Source: Clostridia bacterium | Lineage (GTDB): Bacteria; Bacillota; Clostridia; RUG12999 | Length of the DNA stretch: 57,964 nucleotides | Reading direction: 5' to 3' | Assembly (NCBI GenBank): GCA_022801925.1 | Contig: JAAWTG010000016.1 | Span: forward strand, 1 to 57,964 | Shown here: piece by piece, positions 43,397 to 51,391 of the stretch | Layout: each line of letters begins with the position of its first letter | How positions within the stretch are numbered: the first letter of the stretch is position 1 | The notes under the pieces: model-generated | What the model was told of the DNA's origin: nothing | Databases searched by the model: none | The model's input: only the letters and a program-made list of their open reading frames with translations | Position numbers and translations under genes: made by a program

Positions 43397-44800
43397 ATGG
43401 CAAAAGAGAAAACAATATATGTTTGTCAGGAATGCGGATTTCAAACCGGAAAATGGATGGGGAAATGTACAGCTTGCGGCAGTTGGAATTCATTGGTGGA
43501 GGAAATTCAGCGTCCGGCAGCAGGTGGCGGGGCATTCAGTAGTAAAAATAAAGTGGAAATAAAGAAACTCAACGAGGTGCAAATCGATACAACCAAACGA
43601 TTACATACTGGCAGTGCGGAATTAGACCGTGTACTGGGCGGCGGTTTGGTGCAAGGTTCTTTGGTGTTGGTAGGCGGCGATCCCGGTATTGGTAAATCGA
43701 CTTTGCTGCTGCAAACAGCAAAGGATTTGACCAAACAGGGCAAGGTGTTATATGTTTCGGGCGAGGAGGCGGCAGGTCAGATTAAAATGCGGGCACAGCG
43801 GCTGGAAATTGCGCCGGAAGACCTCTATTTGCTCTGCGAAACAGATATGGATTTGGTGTTGTCTGCGGCGCAGGACGCACAGCCGGCAGTACTGGTGATT
43901 GATTCTATCCAAACGGTATTTACAGCGGATTTGAGTAGTGTGCCGGGCAGTGTCGGGCAAGTGAGGGAATGTTGTCTGCGTCTTATGAAATATGCAAAAA
44001 CAACGGGAACAAGTGTGTTTGTGGTGGGACATGTAACAAAAGAAGGGGCGATTGCAGGTCCTCGGGTTTTGGAGCATATGGTGGATTGCGTTCTTTATTT
44101 TGAAGGGGAACGACAGCAATCGTACCGTATTTTGCGTGCGGTGAAAAACCGGTTTGGTTCCACAAATGAAATCGGTGTGTTTGAAATGAAAGATTGCGGA
44201 CTATGCGAAGTGCCGAATCCATCGCTGATGATGCTTTCGGGGCGACCGGAAGATACGCCGGGTTCGGCGGTGGTTTGCAGCATGGAAGGGACGCGTCCCA
44301 TTTTAGCGGAAGTGCAGGCATTGGTTTCGCCGACCGGTTTCGGTAATGCCAGAAGAATGGCTTCCGGTATTGATTATAACAGAGCAACTATGCTGCTCGC
44401 TGTCATTGAAAAACGATTGGGTATTAATTTGCAAAATCAGGACGCTTATATTAATATCGCGGGCGGTCTGCGTATTATGGAGACCGCGGCAGATTTGGCG
44501 GTGGTATTGGCGGTGCTTTCAGGTGTGAAAAACGTGGCGCTGCCATATGAACTTGCGGCAATCGGAGAAGTTGGACTGACAGGAGAAGTGCGTTCCATCA
44601 GTTATGCGGAAAAACGGATTGCAGAACTGGATAAAATGGGTTTTCAAATATGTATCTTACCCAAAGCCAATTTGCAGGGGCTGCCCAAGACAAAAATGGA
44701 ATTGTTTGGCGTAGCCAATTTGGCGGACGTTATTAAAATATTAAACCGACTGGTGAAAAAGCAAAAGACCGTGGAAGGCGGTGGAGAACTTGAAAGATGA
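43397..44800 (+). CDS. radA: DNA repair protein RadA
   Basis: A 467-residue RecA-like branch-migration helicase that processes recombination intermediates. The N-terminal zinc finger is CQECGFQTGKWMGKCTACGSW; Walker A is GGDPGIGKSTLLLQ near residue 95; the RadA-specific KNRFG motif (VKNRFGSTNEIGVF) is at about 253; the C-terminal Lon-protease-like domain (about 310-450) contains INIAGGLRIMETAADLA and ends near AEKRIAELDKMGF. Length is normal. It begins an operon with ispE (20-base overlap), gntR and yfbR. Confidence 0.96.
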   Translation: MAKEKTIYVCQECGFQTGKWMGKCTACGSWNSLVEEIQRPAAGGGAFSSKNKVEIKKLNEVQIDTTKRLHTGSAELDRVLGGGLVQGSLVLVGGDPGIGKSTLLLQTAKDLTKQGKVLYVSGEEAAGQIKMRAQRLEIAPEDLYLLCETDMDLVLSAAQDAQPAVLVIDSIQTVFTADLSSVPGSVGQVRECCLRLMKYAKTTGTSVFVVGHVTKEGAIAGPRVLEHMVDCVLYFEGERQQSYRILRAVKNRFGSTNEIGVFEMKDCGLCEVPNPSLMMLSGRPEDTPGSAVVCSMEGTRPILAEVQALVSPTGFGNARRMASGIDYNRATMLLAVIEKRLGINLQNQDAYINIAGGLRIMETAADLAVVLAVLSGVKNVALPYELAAIGEVGLTGEVRSISYAEKRIAELDKMGFQICILPKANLQGLPKTKMELFGVANLADVIKILNRLVKKQKTVEGGGELER

Positions 44801-45668
44801 AATGATAGTACGCTCCTATGCAAAAATAAACATCACACTGGACGTTTTGCGGCGGCGGGAGGACGGATATCATGAAGTGAAAATGATTATGCAGACGGTG
44901 AGTCTTTATGATAGAATACGTGTACGCAAATTAAAACGGGAAATCCGGCTTAACGTAAATTTGCCTTACTTACCCACAGATAATAGAAATTTAGCATATC
45001 AAGCGGCGCAGTTGTTTTTTGAAAAAACAGGCGTGCAGGGCGGTGCGGAAATTCAAATAGAAAAACATATTCCGGTTGCGGCGGGATTGGCGGGCGGCAG
45101 TGGCAATGCCGCGGCGGTACTGCTTGCGCTGAATGAATTATATCATGCGGAATTATCACAGGATCGGTTGGCAGAAATCGGTTTGGAAATTGGCGCTGAC
45201 GTGCCGTATTGTATTTATGGCGGAACCATGCTGGCAGAAGGAATCGGAGAAAATTTGACACGATTGCCGCAAATGCCGCAGTGTTATATTGTGCTGGTAA
45301 AACCACAAATTAGCGTATCGACGAAAAAAATATATGAAACATTGGATATGAGACAAGTCGCGGAGCATCCGGATACCAACGGAGTGATACGGGCGCTGGA
45401 ACAAAAAGACGTCAAAGGGATTGCGATTCGTATGTTTAATGTATTGCAGCAAGTAACAGAACAAACGCATCCTGAAATTGCGGAAATCCGCAGCAGATTT
45501 ATGGAGCTTGGGGTGGAAGGGACCATTATGAGCGGCAGTGGACCGACTGTTTTTGGTGTTTTTGAAGAAAAAACAGCAGCAGAGAAAGCATATCAGGTAA
45601 TGCAGCAGCGTTATCAGGAAACGTTTTTAGCAGAGACCATCACAGAAAGGAATGGAACAGGAAGTTGA
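44781..45668 (+). CDS. ispE: 4-diphosphocytidyl-2-C-methyl-D-erythritol kinase
   Basis: A 295-residue GHMP kinase that phosphorylates CDP-ME in the methylerythritol phosphate route to isoprenoids. SYAKINITLDVLRRREDGYHE is the conserved N-terminus, the ATP loop is PVAAGLAGGSGNAAAVLLAL near residue 95, and MSGSGPTVFGVF near 250 is the C-terminal glycine motif. The start is uncertain: GTG 44781 overlaps radA by 20 bases, while TTG 44790 or ATG 44802 are closer to the conserved domain. It overlaps the next gene by four bases. Confidence 0.95.
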   Translation: MENLKDEMIVRSYAKINITLDVLRRREDGYHEVKMIMQTVSLYDRIRVRKLKREIRLNVNLPYLPTDNRNLAYQAAQLFFEKTGVQGGAEIQIEKHIPVAAGLAGGSGNAAAVLLALNELYHAELSQDRLAEIGLEIGADVPYCIYGGTMLAEGIGENLTRLPQMPQCYIVLVKPQISVSTKKIYETLDMRQVAEHPDTNGVIRALEQKDVKGIAIRMFNVLQQVTEQTHPEIAEIRSRFMELGVEGTIMSGSGPTVFGVFEEKTAAEKAYQVMQQRYQETFLAETITERNGTGS

Positions 45669-46324
45669 AAGAATATAAATGCAAAAAGAAGCAGCCGCTT
45701 AGTGATGTGATATGTGAGACACTGCGCAGCGATATATTGAGCGGCAAACTGAAACCCGGGCAGCGGTTGATGGAAATTCATTATGCACAGCGGTTGGGGG
45801 TTAGCCGTACGCCGCTGCGTGAAGCGATGCGGAAACTGGAATTGGAAGGATTGGTAACCATTGTTCCGCGGCACGGCGCGCATGTGACGGTGATTTCCAA
45901 GAAAGATGTGGAAGAAGTGTTAGAGGTACGTACAGTTCTTGACGGATTGGCGGCAGCATTGGCGCTGCAACATTTGACAGAACAGGATATGGAAGCCATG
46001 GAAGAACTCATTCATCAGTTTAAAAAAAGTGTAGAAACGCATGATTTGGAGGCGCAGATTAAAACAGATGAAGCATTTCATGAATATATTTACATGAAAT
46101 CAGAAAACGAACGACTGATTAGTATTAATCATAGTATCAAGGATCACATATACCGCTGCCGTGTTTTATACCTGAAGGATATTTCCGATACAGCGCAGGT
46201 TGACCAGGAGCATAGGGCACTTATGCAGGCATTTGCCGAAAAGGATATACAAAAGGTGCGCGCTCTATCAGAGGAACATGTGAAAAATCAAAAAATAACA
46301 ATGCTGAATCATTTAGACATATGA
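45665..46324 (+). CDS. GntR-family regulator, FCD subfamily
   Basis: A 219-residue regulator. The N-terminal winged HTH is ILSGKLKPGQRLMEIHYAQ then RLGVSRTPLREAMRKLELEG; the C-terminal FCD helical domain (about 85-215) carries the metal-binding pattern with DEAFHEYIY and a late H residue in ALSEEHVKNQK. The ligand is unknown; FCD proteins often respond to organic acids or metals. The start is TTG 45665 overlapping ispE's TGA. Being within the radA-ispE operon it is probably a passenger here, and its targets are unlikely to be its neighbours. Confidence 0.93.
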   Translation: MKEYKCKKKQPLSDVICETLRSDILSGKLKPGQRLMEIHYAQRLGVSRTPLREAMRKLELEGLVTIVPRHGAHVTVISKKDVEEVLEVRTVLDGLAAALALQHLTEQDMEAMEELIHQFKKSVETHDLEAQIKTDEAFHEYIYMKSENERLISINHSIKDHIYRCRVLYLKDISDTAQVDQEHRALMQAFAEKDIQKVRALSEEHVKNQKITMLNHLDI

Positions 46325-46394
46325 TGCGAATTTGATTATTAAAATATGATTTTGAAACGTATTATGCAGATAATAGATAGAAAGGAATAAAGGG

Positions 46395-46973
46395 ATGGCA
46401 CAGGAACATTATTTTTTTGCACTGCTCTCACGCATGAAACATATCCGGCGTTGGGGACTGATGCGCAATACGGTGCGGGAGAATATTCAGGAGCATAGTT
46501 TGCAGGTTGCAATGATTGCACATGGACTGGCGGAAATCCGTAATGAAATTTTTGGCGGGAAAGCAGACCCTTATTATGTGGCGACAGCCGCCATGTATCA
46601 TGATGCAAGTGAAATTTTAACGGGAGATTTACCAACGCCTATCAAATATTATAATGTTGAACTGTCGGCAGCATATAAAGAGATTGAGAAACAGGCGGAA
46701 ACGCAAATTCTGAAAACACTGCCGCAGCAGCTCCGCACAAGCTATGAAAAGATATTTGAAATGGATGAAGAGACTGGGCAATTGGTAAAAGCGGCGGATA
46801 AACTTTCCGCCTATTTAAAATGTATAGAAGAACTGCAAATGGGTAATTCAGAATTTTCAAAAGCGAAAGAAACCATAGAGCAGGCGTTGCAAGAAATGAA
46901 ACTGCCGGAAGTGGAATACTTTTTGCAGCATTTCTTGAAAGGATTTACATTAACCGTAGATGAACTGAAATGA
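46395..46973 (+). CDS. yfbR: 5'-deoxynucleotidase YfbR family (HD domain)
   Basis: A 192-residue HD-domain phosphohydrolase that removes phosphate from deoxynucleoside 5'-monophosphates. The metal-binding pattern H...HD...D is met by EHSLQVAMIAH (His near 34), MYHDASEILTGDLPTP (HD near 68) and the later KAADKLSAYLKC (Asp near 137). The N-terminus RMKHIRRWGLMRNTVREN is family-typical. AAAGGAA lies before the ATG. It is the last gene before a strong terminator and probably shares the radA transcript, 70 bases after gntR. Confidence 0.93.
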   Translation: MAQEHYFFALLSRMKHIRRWGLMRNTVRENIQEHSLQVAMIAHGLAEIRNEIFGGKADPYYVATAAMYHDASEILTGDLPTPIKYYNVELSAAYKEIEKQAETQILKTLPQQLRTSYEKIFEMDEETGQLVKAADKLSAYLKCIEELQMGNSEFSKAKETIEQALQEMKLPEVEYFLQHFLKGFTLTVDELK

Positions 46974-47021
46974 TTTTTCATTTTTATCTAAAATGTCTGT
47001 TGTACCAGCTTATGAGGTATG

Positions 47022-47063
47022 CGCTCCGCAATTTGCAGGTCTGTAAATTGCGGGGCGTTTTTT
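47022..47063 (+). terminator. terminator of the radA-ispE-gntR-yfbR operon
   Basis: CGCTCCGCAATTT (47022-47034) pairs with AAATTGCGGGGCG (47045-47057) with a single wobble, then T6. Confidence 0.9.
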
Positions 47064-47120
47064 ATTGCTATTTTCGGAAAAACTGTTTCATATGAAAAAT
47101 GAAGTAAATCTCGGAAACTT

Positions 47121-48647
47121 TCATAGATGAAAAATAGATTTTGCGAAATGGAAATCGCGGCGGTGGGCACAGTCTAAAATATAGAGAAATGCCAAATAGC
47201 ATAGTCCGGAGGAACCGGCAAGTAATATTAATGCAGAAAGTTCCGGTAAATGAATGATGTACGAGAAAGACTTTACCAAAAAGACGGACAGACTAATTGC
47301 CAAAGCAGGTTTCAAAAACCATGCACCGAATTTGATTTTGAAATCAACCACTTTCACCAGCCGGTTTAAACTGAGAGTAGTATTGAGCATTTCGCTGGCA
47401 AATAATACAATAATGTATCCATGGATACCAAGCAGTGGCAGCAGCAAATAAACCAATGCAACGCTCATGATGGAATCAATGATATTATATCGCATAGAAT
47501 AGACCTGTTCATTGAGCCCTTTCAGCATACAATCTACTGCATGGTCTAAATACATCAATATCACTAATGGCGCCAGAAGTTTTATATAATAGGCTACCTG
47601 CGATGTATGAAAAAAGATAGAACTGATATTGTCAGCATAGGCAATCAACAGTCCTGCAACACCAATGGCAAATATCAGCGAGAGTTCAATCACGCGTGTG
47701 GATATCATGCGGATACGTTTGTTTTGTGTCTGCGCTAGGCATTCTGTCAGTTCCGGAACCAGCAGACTGGTAAATGCATATAAAAAGCAGGCGGGGAACA
47801 TAATCACCGGAACCGCCATACCATGCACCATGCCATATTGGGCAAGTGCGTTTGTGCTGGTCATGCCCGACTTTTGTAGACCGGGCGGAATCATGAGTTG
47901 TTCTAAAGTGTTGAGACCGGAGCGGATACAGGAACTGAAGGTCACGGGCAATGTAATGTATAGCATTCTGCCGGCAATATGTTTTCCGGCTGACTGACGT
48001 TGCTGGTGGCGGTTTAAATCGCGGCGGTATAGCAAATAGGAATAAATGAACGACAGAACTTCAGCAGCGGTTCCGCCCAGCGCTACAGCAAGGCAGGCAT
48101 ACTCTAAACCGGCAGGCATGAGAATAGAAAGCGCAATGATAGAAAAGATTACGCGTGCAAAGGTTCCTAGAATTTGTTCGGAAGCATTTTTTCCAATTTG
48201 CCGCATTGCCATAAAATATCCGTTCAGTGCAGCAGTGGCGCAAATGAATGGAATGCTAAGTGCCATAGTACGCAGGGAGAAAACACAGCGGACGTCGTGC
48301 AGCCAATGGATACTAATATAATTTGCAAAACAGCACAGAAGAAGGGCGACTGTTCCGCCGGCAACGAGACTATAGATAAAGCAAACACGCATGGCTTTTT
48401 TTGCGCCGCGTGAAGAATGATTTGCCATTTCTTCCGCCACCAGACGTGTGGCGGCGAGATGAATACCGGCAGTAGCAAAGGTGATAGCAAAGCTATAGAT
48501 GGACATGATAAGCTGGAATAATCCAATACCATTCGCACCCAATTTATTGGAAAGATAAATATTAAATGCAATTCCAACTGCCTGAATCAAAAAAGCGGTC
48601 AAGGTCAAAAGAATACCCTGCCATAAAAATGCCTTCAATTTTCTCAT
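47121..48647 (-). CDS. spoVB: SpoVB-like polysaccharide flippase (MVF/MATE fold)
   Basis: A 508-residue protein with about 14 membrane segments, of the SpoVB/Wzx/MurJ superfamily (MATE_like). Family features are FNIYLSNKLGANGIGLFQLIMSIYSF near residue 30 and AIGVAGLLIAYADNISSIFF in the second half. SpoVB moves lipid-linked glycan intermediates across the membrane for spore cortex or wall assembly. The start is ATG 48647 with GACGAGG eight bases upstream; the frame extends 15 codons further without a ribosome site. It stands alone between two terminators. Confidence 0.85.
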   Translation of the reverse strand: MRKLKAFLWQGILLTLTAFLIQAVGIAFNIYLSNKLGANGIGLFQLIMSIYSFAITFATAGIHLAATRLVAEEMANHSSRGAKKAMRVCFIYSLVAGGTVALLLCCFANYISIHWLHDVRCVFSLRTMALSIPFICATAALNGYFMAMRQIGKNASEQILGTFARVIFSIIALSILMPAGLEYACLAVALGGTAAEVLSFIYSYLLYRRDLNRHQQRQSAGKHIAGRMLYITLPVTFSSCIRSGLNTLEQLMIPPGLQKSGMTSTNALAQYGMVHGMAVPVIMFPACFLYAFTSLLVPELTECLAQTQNKRIRMISTRVIELSLIFAIGVAGLLIAYADNISSIFFHTSQVAYYIKLLAPLVILMYLDHAVDCMLKGLNEQVYSMRYNIIDSIMSVALVYLLLPLLGIHGYIIVLFASEMLNTTLSLNRLVKVVDFKIKFGAWFLKPALAISLSVFLVKSFSYIIHLPELSALILLAGSSGLCYLAFLYILDCAHRRDFHFAKSIFHL

Positions 48648-48673
48648 TTTGCTACCTCGTCTCATTGCGGTTG

Positions 48674-48701
48674 ATGCTATCCTCAAAACCATCTATGTCA
48701 A
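48674..48701 (-). promoter_or_regulatory. candidate promoter of spoVB
   Basis: On the minus strand TTGACA (48696-48701), 16 bases, TAGCAT (48674-48679), about 25 bases before the start. A sigma-E promoter, as in Bacillus, is not evident. Confidence 0.4.
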
Positions 48702-48746
48702 CGGATAGATGATTATTTAGTATATGACTGAGACAGGACGCTTATG

Positions 48747-48783
48747 AAAAAAATAGACCGGAGGTTATTTTAAACTCCGGTCT
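48747..48783 (-). terminator. terminator of the minus-strand small-protein/structured-RNA unit
   Basis: AGACCGGAG (48755-48763) and CTCCGGTCT (48775-48783) pair perfectly around an 11-base loop. On the minus strand the stem is followed by ATTTTTTTC (A-tract 48747-48753 on the plus strand), so it terminates leftward transcription. Confidence 0.92.
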
Positions 48784-48794
48784 GGATAGATGTT

Positions 48795-48996
48795 TTAAGC
48801 AAAGAAGAGTCGAACTGCGTGCGGTCTCCGAGGCAGATTTCCTTGCCAGCTACGTTAAAATCACTTGAAATACGCCAGTATTCCTGCGTGCTTTTGCCTT
48901 GCTGGCAAAAAAATCTGCTCCCTAAAGACTTCAGAGAACCGTGCGCGCAAAAATTTTTCGCGCACGGCGCATGTGGTTCGACTCTTCTTTGCTTAA
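48795..48996 (-). ncRNA. 202-nucleotide nested inverted-repeat RNA candidate, possibly raiA-like
   Basis: The ends (48795-48815 and 48976-48996) are perfect 21-base inverted repeats. Inside, GCAGATTT/AAATCTGC (48833-48840, 48911-48918) and TGCCAGC/GCTGGCA (48844-48850, 48901-48907) continue the closed stem. CCGTGCGCG (48939-48947) and CGCGCACGG (48959-48967) form a local hairpin whose 5' arm could instead pair with GCGTGCGG (48817-48824), so two alternative folds exist. A terminator follows 12 bases later on the minus strand. This layout and length fit large bacterial non-coding RNAs such as the raiA motif, but I identify that only by recollection. An inserted MITE-like element is the main alternative. 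The right arm contains the stop codon of the 66-residue gene. Confidence 0.6.
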
Positions 48997-49193
48997 GAAA
49001 GCTGGTCAATATAAGATTTTAAGCTGTCCAACTCTTTGTGCAGCGGTACATTAATCACTTTTTTAATTGCTTGGTTCAGTTCTTCGTATTGGTTTCCAGT
49101 GACAATAACTTCGTCATCTTGGTGTTCTTCCAAAAGCGCAATACGGTGATCAATTTCATGGATAATCTGCTGTTTTAACGAATCGTGTTTCAT
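48993..49193 (-). CDS. Small helical protein of unknown function
   Basis: A 66-residue, charged, soluble protein predicted as two helices (KHDSLKQQIIHEIDHRIALLEE and ELNQAIKKVINVPLHKELDSL, broken by a polar GNQYEEL). AAAGGGG lies eight bases before the ATG. I do not recognise the family. Its stop codon lies inside the right arm of the large inverted repeat that follows, so the RNA element may be its 3' untranslated region, or the element may have inserted into an originally longer gene. Confidence 0.65.
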   Translation of the reverse strand: MKHDSLKQQIIHEIDHRIALLEEHQDDEVIVTGNQYEELNQAIKKVINVPLHKELDSLKSYIDQLS

Positions 49194-49322
49194 AAAATAA
49201 TCCCCTTTATGTGATAGTTCAGATATAGTATAACGTGTTTTTAGAAATTTTATGTATGGTATAAAACCATAATGGAATTATCATACTAATGATAAAAAGA
49301 ACAGATGGGAGCGAAGCGTCAT

Positions 49323-49871
49323 ATGAGTATCTATGATATTGAAGTAGAAAGTATAGACGGTAAAAAAATGCGTTTGGAAACATATCGCGACAAAGTATTG
49401 GTCATTTTTAATTCTGCCAGTAAATGCGGATTTACGCCACAGCTTGGAGAACTACAGGAACTTTTTGATAAATATAAAGACAGGGGATTGGTAGTGCTGG
49501 GATTTCCATGTAATCAATTTCAAGAACAGGAACCCGGAGACCATCAGGAAATCAAAGAATTTTGTTCTAAAAATTATGGCGTCACATTTCCGATGTTTGC
49601 AAAGATAGAGGTCAATGGACCGCAGGCACATCCGTTGTTCCAGTATTTAAAGGAAAAATTTGGATTTAAAGGATTCAACATGGAACACCCGCTTGGAAAT
49701 GTTTTAACAGAACTTCTAACCAAAGAATATGGCGATTTTGCATCAACACCAGATATCAAATGGAATTTTACAAAGTTTATTGTAGACCGCGGGGGACAGG
49801 TGAAAGCACGATTTGAGCCAACAACAGAGCCGGAAGCGATGGAACCGTGTATTGTGGAATTGTTGTCGTAG
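49323..49871 (+). CDS. Glutathione peroxidase family thiol peroxidase
   Basis: A 182-residue thioredoxin-fold peroxidase that reduces hydroperoxides. The active site SASKCGFTPQLGELQ has Cys (not Sec) near residue 33; GFPCNQFQEQEPG and WNFTKFIVD provide the Gln, Trp and Asn of the catalytic tetrad. Most bacterial members with this Cys type use thioredoxin. The start is MSIYDIEVES at 49323; GGGAG lies 11 bases upstream and an upstream ATG in frame (49305) has no better site. It is a single gene, followed by the tRNA-Leu promoter. Confidence 0.94.
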   Translation: MSIYDIEVESIDGKKMRLETYRDKVLVIFNSASKCGFTPQLGELQELFDKYKDRGLVVLGFPCNQFQEQEPGDHQEIKEFCSKNYGVTFPMFAKIEVNGPQAHPLFQYLKEKFGFKGFNMEHPLGNVLTELLTKEYGDFASTPDIKWNFTKFIVDRGGQVKARFEPTTEPEAMEPCIVELLS

Positions 49872-49890
49872 CAAAAAAATAAGAAATCTC

Positions 49891-49919
49891 TTGACATAAA
49901 AACTGGGGCGTGGTATAAT
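49891..49919 (+). promoter_or_regulatory. promoter of the tRNA-Leu gene
   Basis: TTGACA, 17 bases, TATAAT, a perfect promoter 13 bases before the tRNA, as expected for a stable RNA gene. Confidence 0.92.
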
Positions 49920-49932
49920 AAAAGCCATACAA

Positions 49933-50017
49933 GCGGGTATGGCGGAATTGGCAGACGCGCTAGATTTAGGTTCTAGTGTCAATAGACGTGAAGGTTCAAG
50001 TCCTTTTACCCGCACCA
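49933..50017 (+). tRNA. tRNA-Leu (anticodon UAG)
   Basis: The acceptor arms GCGGGTA (49933-49939) and TACCCGC (50007-50013) pair; the anticodon stem CTAGA/TCTAG encloses TTTAGGT, giving anticodon TAG; a long variable arm is present as in class II tRNAs; GGTTCAAGTCC forms the T loop; CCA is encoded (50015-50017). The island-like DNA begins just after this gene, making its 3' end a likely integration site. Confidence 0.95.
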
Positions 50018-50024
50018 AAACATG

Positions 50025-50067
50025 AAAATCCGAACCTTATACCGATTGATGAAGGGTTCGGATTTTT
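50025..50067 (+). terminator. terminator of the tRNA-Leu gene
   Basis: AAAATCCGAACC (50025-50036) pairs with GGTTCGGATTTT (50055-50066) around an 18-base loop and ends in T5. Confidence 0.85.
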
Positions 50068-50116
50068 GCTATATTTTGACTATCCAAATTTTAATAGCAA
50101 GAAATAAGCAAGAAAG

Positions 50117-50145
50117 GCACTTCGGGACAGACTATTCCGAAGTGC
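50117..50145. repeat. CACTTCGGGACA-type hairpin, copy 1 (terminator-like)
   Basis: GCACTTCGG (50117-50125) pairs with CCGAAGTGC (50137-50145). It sits 25 bases past the end of the leftward Xre-type gene and may terminate it; TTTTTT also follows on the plus strand (50152-50157). Its 14-base core recurs at 54542 and, in part, at 57221. Confidence 0.6.
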
Positions 50146-50170
50146 TTCAACTTTTTTGTTATAGCTGATT

Positions 50171-51217
50171 CTAATATTTCTCTATTGATTTAATTGCTGA
50201 AGGTTTATCGTTATATTGTTTTATTAGATCTTCAATTTTGACTAGTAAATTTTTTTTATCGCTGTAATTACTTTGTCCTAATGTATAAAAGTTCAAACTT
50301 ATTAGTTTCATCGTGAAGCCCAAGTCCCACTCCAAGTTTTTATCAAAACTTTCTAAATAGTTGTTGGTATTTTTAACATCAGCTTCTGACATATATTTTA
50401 TTTTTTTCAAAATTTCATTTACTATTTCAATATTTTTTCTATCAAATGAACTAAGCAATTGCAGTTGTTCTTCTTGTGAACTTGCGGTTTCTAATGCTTT
50501 ATTTTTTGACAAAATAGAGTAAAATCGATGTTTTGACAAAAATTCTGTAGCTAACGTCATGATGTCTGCAGTATCATCATCTGAAATATATACAATATCA
50601 TTAAATTTTTCAATTTTAATTAGATAGAAGACAATGCTTAAAAGGTATATGTATCTTGTAACATCAATTTTTTTATCTAAGATATCATTCAAACGCGATT
50701 CTTCCATTCTGATTTTAATACTTTGTGCACCTTTAGGCTTGTTTTCTGGAGAATACCAAATATTGTATTGTATTGATTCATTTTCTTTATCTGAAACTGT
50801 AAGAGATTCATTTGCATTAATTCTAGATAGAAGATATTGTCTTGATAAATTAAGTTGGTCTATTCGGTCATTTATTTCATCAATCAGCGCATCAGGTATT
50901 GGTATTCTCCTTTTTACAGTATCATAATTTGCAAACCATACCTGTTTTTCAATCTCATCATCTGAATATTTATATTTTAAAATAGCATAGATTCGTTCCA
51001 TTATGTCATCTAAGGATGCATTGTTACCAGCTATAAAACTCAATATAGTATTTAATTCATCTACATCAATTGTTTGGATTTCACCTTTCTCTAATTTAGT
51101 AATATATGATGGACTTTTATTTATTTCTTTTGCGAGTGATTTTGCAAGAACTTTATTTTGTAATCGGATAGACTTAATGGTTTCTGCTAATTCTGCTGTT
51201 ACATATACTTTAGCCAT
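50171..51217 (-). CDS. Xre-type regulator with a large C-terminal domain, Hachiman-linked
   Basis: A 348-residue protein. The start is ATG 51217 with GGAGG eight bases upstream; an open frame extends 63 codons further upstream through promoter DNA and is not used. An HTH_3-type domain (about 8-62; AKSLAKEINKSPSYITKLEKG) is followed by a mostly helical region without a recognised fold, containing SLDDIMERIYAIL and DIVYISDDDTADIM. It diverges from the nuclease-helicase pair and has an inverted-repeat operator candidate between the promoters, so it probably represses the defence operon and itself. Codon use is AT-rich, unlike the chromosomal genes, which supports recent transfer. Confidence 0.8.
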   Translation of the reverse strand: MAKVYVTAELAETIKSIRLQNKVLAKSLAKEINKSPSYITKLEKGEIQTIDVDELNTILSFIAGNNASLDDIMERIYAILKYKYSDDEIEKQVWFANYDTVKRRIPIPDALIDEINDRIDQLNLSRQYLLSRINANESLTVSDKENESIQYNIWYSPENKPKGAQSIKIRMEESRLNDILDKKIDVTRYIYLLSIVFYLIKIEKFNDIVYISDDDTADIMTLATEFLSKHRFYSILSKNKALETASSQEEQLQLLSSFDRKNIEIVNEILKKIKYMSEADVKNTNNYLESFDKNLEWDLGFTMKLISLNFYTLGQSNYSDKKNLLVKIEDLIKQYNDKPSAIKSIEKY

Positions 51218-51239
51218 AATACACCTCCATAATGATAAT

Positions 51240-51268
51240 AGTATAACACAGCCGCAAAATATTTTCAA
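51240..51268 (-). promoter_or_regulatory. promoter of the Xre-type regulator
   Basis: On the minus strand TTGAAA (51263-51268), 17 bases, TATACT (51240-51245), 23 bases before the start at 51217. Confidence 0.75.
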
Positions 51269-51272
51269 TATA

Positions 51273-51310
51273 TTTAGTAAAAAAATATTAGAGTAAAATA
51301 ATTTACTAAA
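51273..51310. promoter_or_regulatory. candidate operator between the divergent promoters
   Basis: TTTAGTAAA (51273-51281) and TTTACTAAA (51302-51310) are perfect inverted repeats 20 bases apart, lying just outside the -35 boxes of both promoters (51268 and 51315). This is the natural site for the Xre-type protein encoded to the left. Confidence 0.6.
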
Positions 51311-51314
51311 ACTA

Positions 51315-51343
51315 TTGATTTTTGTTTCGAGATATGCTATCAT
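51315..51343 (+). promoter_or_regulatory. promoter of the HamA/HamB-like operon
   Basis: TTGATT, 17 bases, TATCAT, about 25 bases before AAGGGAGG. Only nine bases separate the operator candidate from this promoter's transcription start region on one side. Confidence 0.65.
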
Positions 51344-51391
51344 ATAACATGAAGTAAAAACGAGGTAAGGGAGGAATATAAAATTAAAATT

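Noticed and set aside
48770-49009. 79-residue open frame on the minus strand overlapping the large inverted repeat
   Set aside because: It lies within the palindromic element with no ribosome site and reads across both arms; the paired bases explain the sequence better than coding.
49933-50017. Direct repeat of the tRNA 3' end marking the far end of the island
   Set aside because: I could not find a second copy of the tRNA 3' sequence within the window, so no att pair is reported.
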